DNA from: Maledivibacter sp.
GTDB lineage: Bacteria > Bacillota > Clostridia > Peptostreptococcales > Caminicellaceae
DNA: 64,000 bases
Assembly: GCA_025210375.1 (NCBI GenBank)
Contig: JAOASB010000037.1
Coordinates: 1 to 64,000, forward strand
Direction: 5' to 3'
A program made the translations under genes and the position numbers. Of this stretch, positions 63,600 to 64,000 are shown in pieces. The stretch's first letter is position 1, and each line of letters starts with the position of its first letter. Under the pieces are notes generated by a model that was not told where the DNA came from, ran no database searches, and saw only the letters and a program-made list of their open reading frames with translations.

Positions 63600-63764
63600 A
63601 AAAAATCCCCCTATCTATGGATAAACAACTCATCATCTATTATGGATTGCTTATCTTTAGTACATGCTATTAAATAATATGCATAGATTGGGGATTATAT
63701 GTATTAATTTATTTATAAAAATCGAGATAAAAGAAAGAAATTATGTCGTTGGTTAAAATTATTC

Positions 63765-63858
63765 TATAGGGGTTTTATTATAAACTTTAATTTATACAAG
63801 TCCAAAATGCCCAGAAGCACCGCATATTTGTCCATGTATAAACTATAAAAACCCTATA
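63765..63858. repeat. M1 element, 94 bp, reverse orientation
   Basis: TATAGGGGTTTTATTATAAA to ATAAACTATAAAAACCCTATA region, with AAGTCCAAAATGCCCAGAAG and CATATTTGTCCATG inside, the reverse of the copies at 23871, 41367 and 51542. The gap 63600-63888 holds nothing else recognised. Confidence 0.75.
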
Positions 63859-63888
63859 TAGATAAACAACATTAAGAATTGAAATATA

Positions 63889-64000
63889 TTAACCCTTGAG
63901 ATCGTTTATCTTTAAATAATTTTTAACATATAATATCGATATAATTGTTTTTGCATCCTTTATTTCTTCTTTATAAATTTTTTCTAGTAGTTCATCAACT
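63889..64000 (-). CDS. C-terminal end of a Nudix hydrolase (ADP-ribose pyrophosphatase type), partial
   Basis: Thirty-seven codons run off the right edge and end at TAA (63889-63891). The translation VDELLEKIYKEEIKDAKTI followed by ISILYVKNYLKIND fits the end of ADP-ribose pyrophosphatases, where 'I-x-D-A-K-T-I' is common. A nudix gene before spoIIM and xerD is the usual order in clostridia. The Nudix box itself lies outside the window, so the call rests on this short tail and synteny. Confidence 0.6.
   Translation of the reverse strand, partial: VDELLEKIYKEEIKDAKTIISILYVKNYLKINDLKG

Overview
The window is chromosomal DNA from a low-GC, spore-forming, anaerobic member of the Clostridia. Evidence: AT-rich sequence, strong AGGAGG-type ribosome binding sites, sporulation genes (spoIIM, ytfJ/gerW family, two DacF-like carboxypeptidases), a 2-oxoacid:ferredoxin oxidoreductase, and gene orders typical of clostridia (mutS-mutL-miaA-hfq, nudix-spoIIM-xerD-deoB-dac-scpA-scpB). 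The genus cannot be fixed from sequence reading alone; a Tissierellales-like or Alkaliphilus-like relative is a guess. Almost every gene is on the minus strand.

Layout. 1-1425: 5' part of a large secreted protein with Ig-like repeats. 1430-2160: decayed DNA with relics of a TetR-type regulator and a Y1 transposase. 2166-3262: divergent SOS pair, a LysM (YneA-like) protein and lexA, with three SOS boxes between them. 3410-14668: ynbB-type PLP enzyme, hfq, miaA, mutL, mutS, a MATE exporter behind a Fur-box-like promoter, a YlbF-family protein and miaB. 15063-23763: sensing and signalling genes (chemoreceptor, AraC regulator, HD-GYP, aminotransferase, a 45-residue Cys-rich protein, MerR regulator, CheR). 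24367-28515: rpsA-like S1 protein, ispH, cmk, a small membrane protein and a histidine phosphatase.

28694-41203 is an eight-gene, tightly packed operon: large membrane protein, ABC ATPase, ABC permease, coiled-coil protein interrupted by an in-frame TGA, MoxR ATPase, DUF58 protein and two von Willebrand factor A proteins. 41697-45442: RpiR regulator and the korDABC operon. 45963-47298: a 21-repeat CRISPR array without cas genes in the window, read on the minus strand with its leader at the right. 47598-51482: surE, an uncharacterised clostridial family, a methyltransferase, an acetyltransferase and rluB. 51762-54007: an FAD oxidoreductase paired with a PyrK-like flavin/Fe-S reductase. 54112-64000: the cell-wall, sporulation and chromosome-segregation block, ending in the 3' end of a Nudix gene.

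The intergenic space is crowded with short non-coding repeats of at least six families, called here R152 and M1 to M5. R152 is the most unusual: two 152-bp, GC-richer bodies with compensatory stem changes, each flanked by an exact 22-bp direct repeat that is itself a hairpin. M1 (about 104 bp, TATAGGG ends) is seen inserted inside M2, which shows both were mobile. A shared promoter and operator block links the AraC regulator to the chemoreceptor. No tRNA or rRNA gene was recognised.
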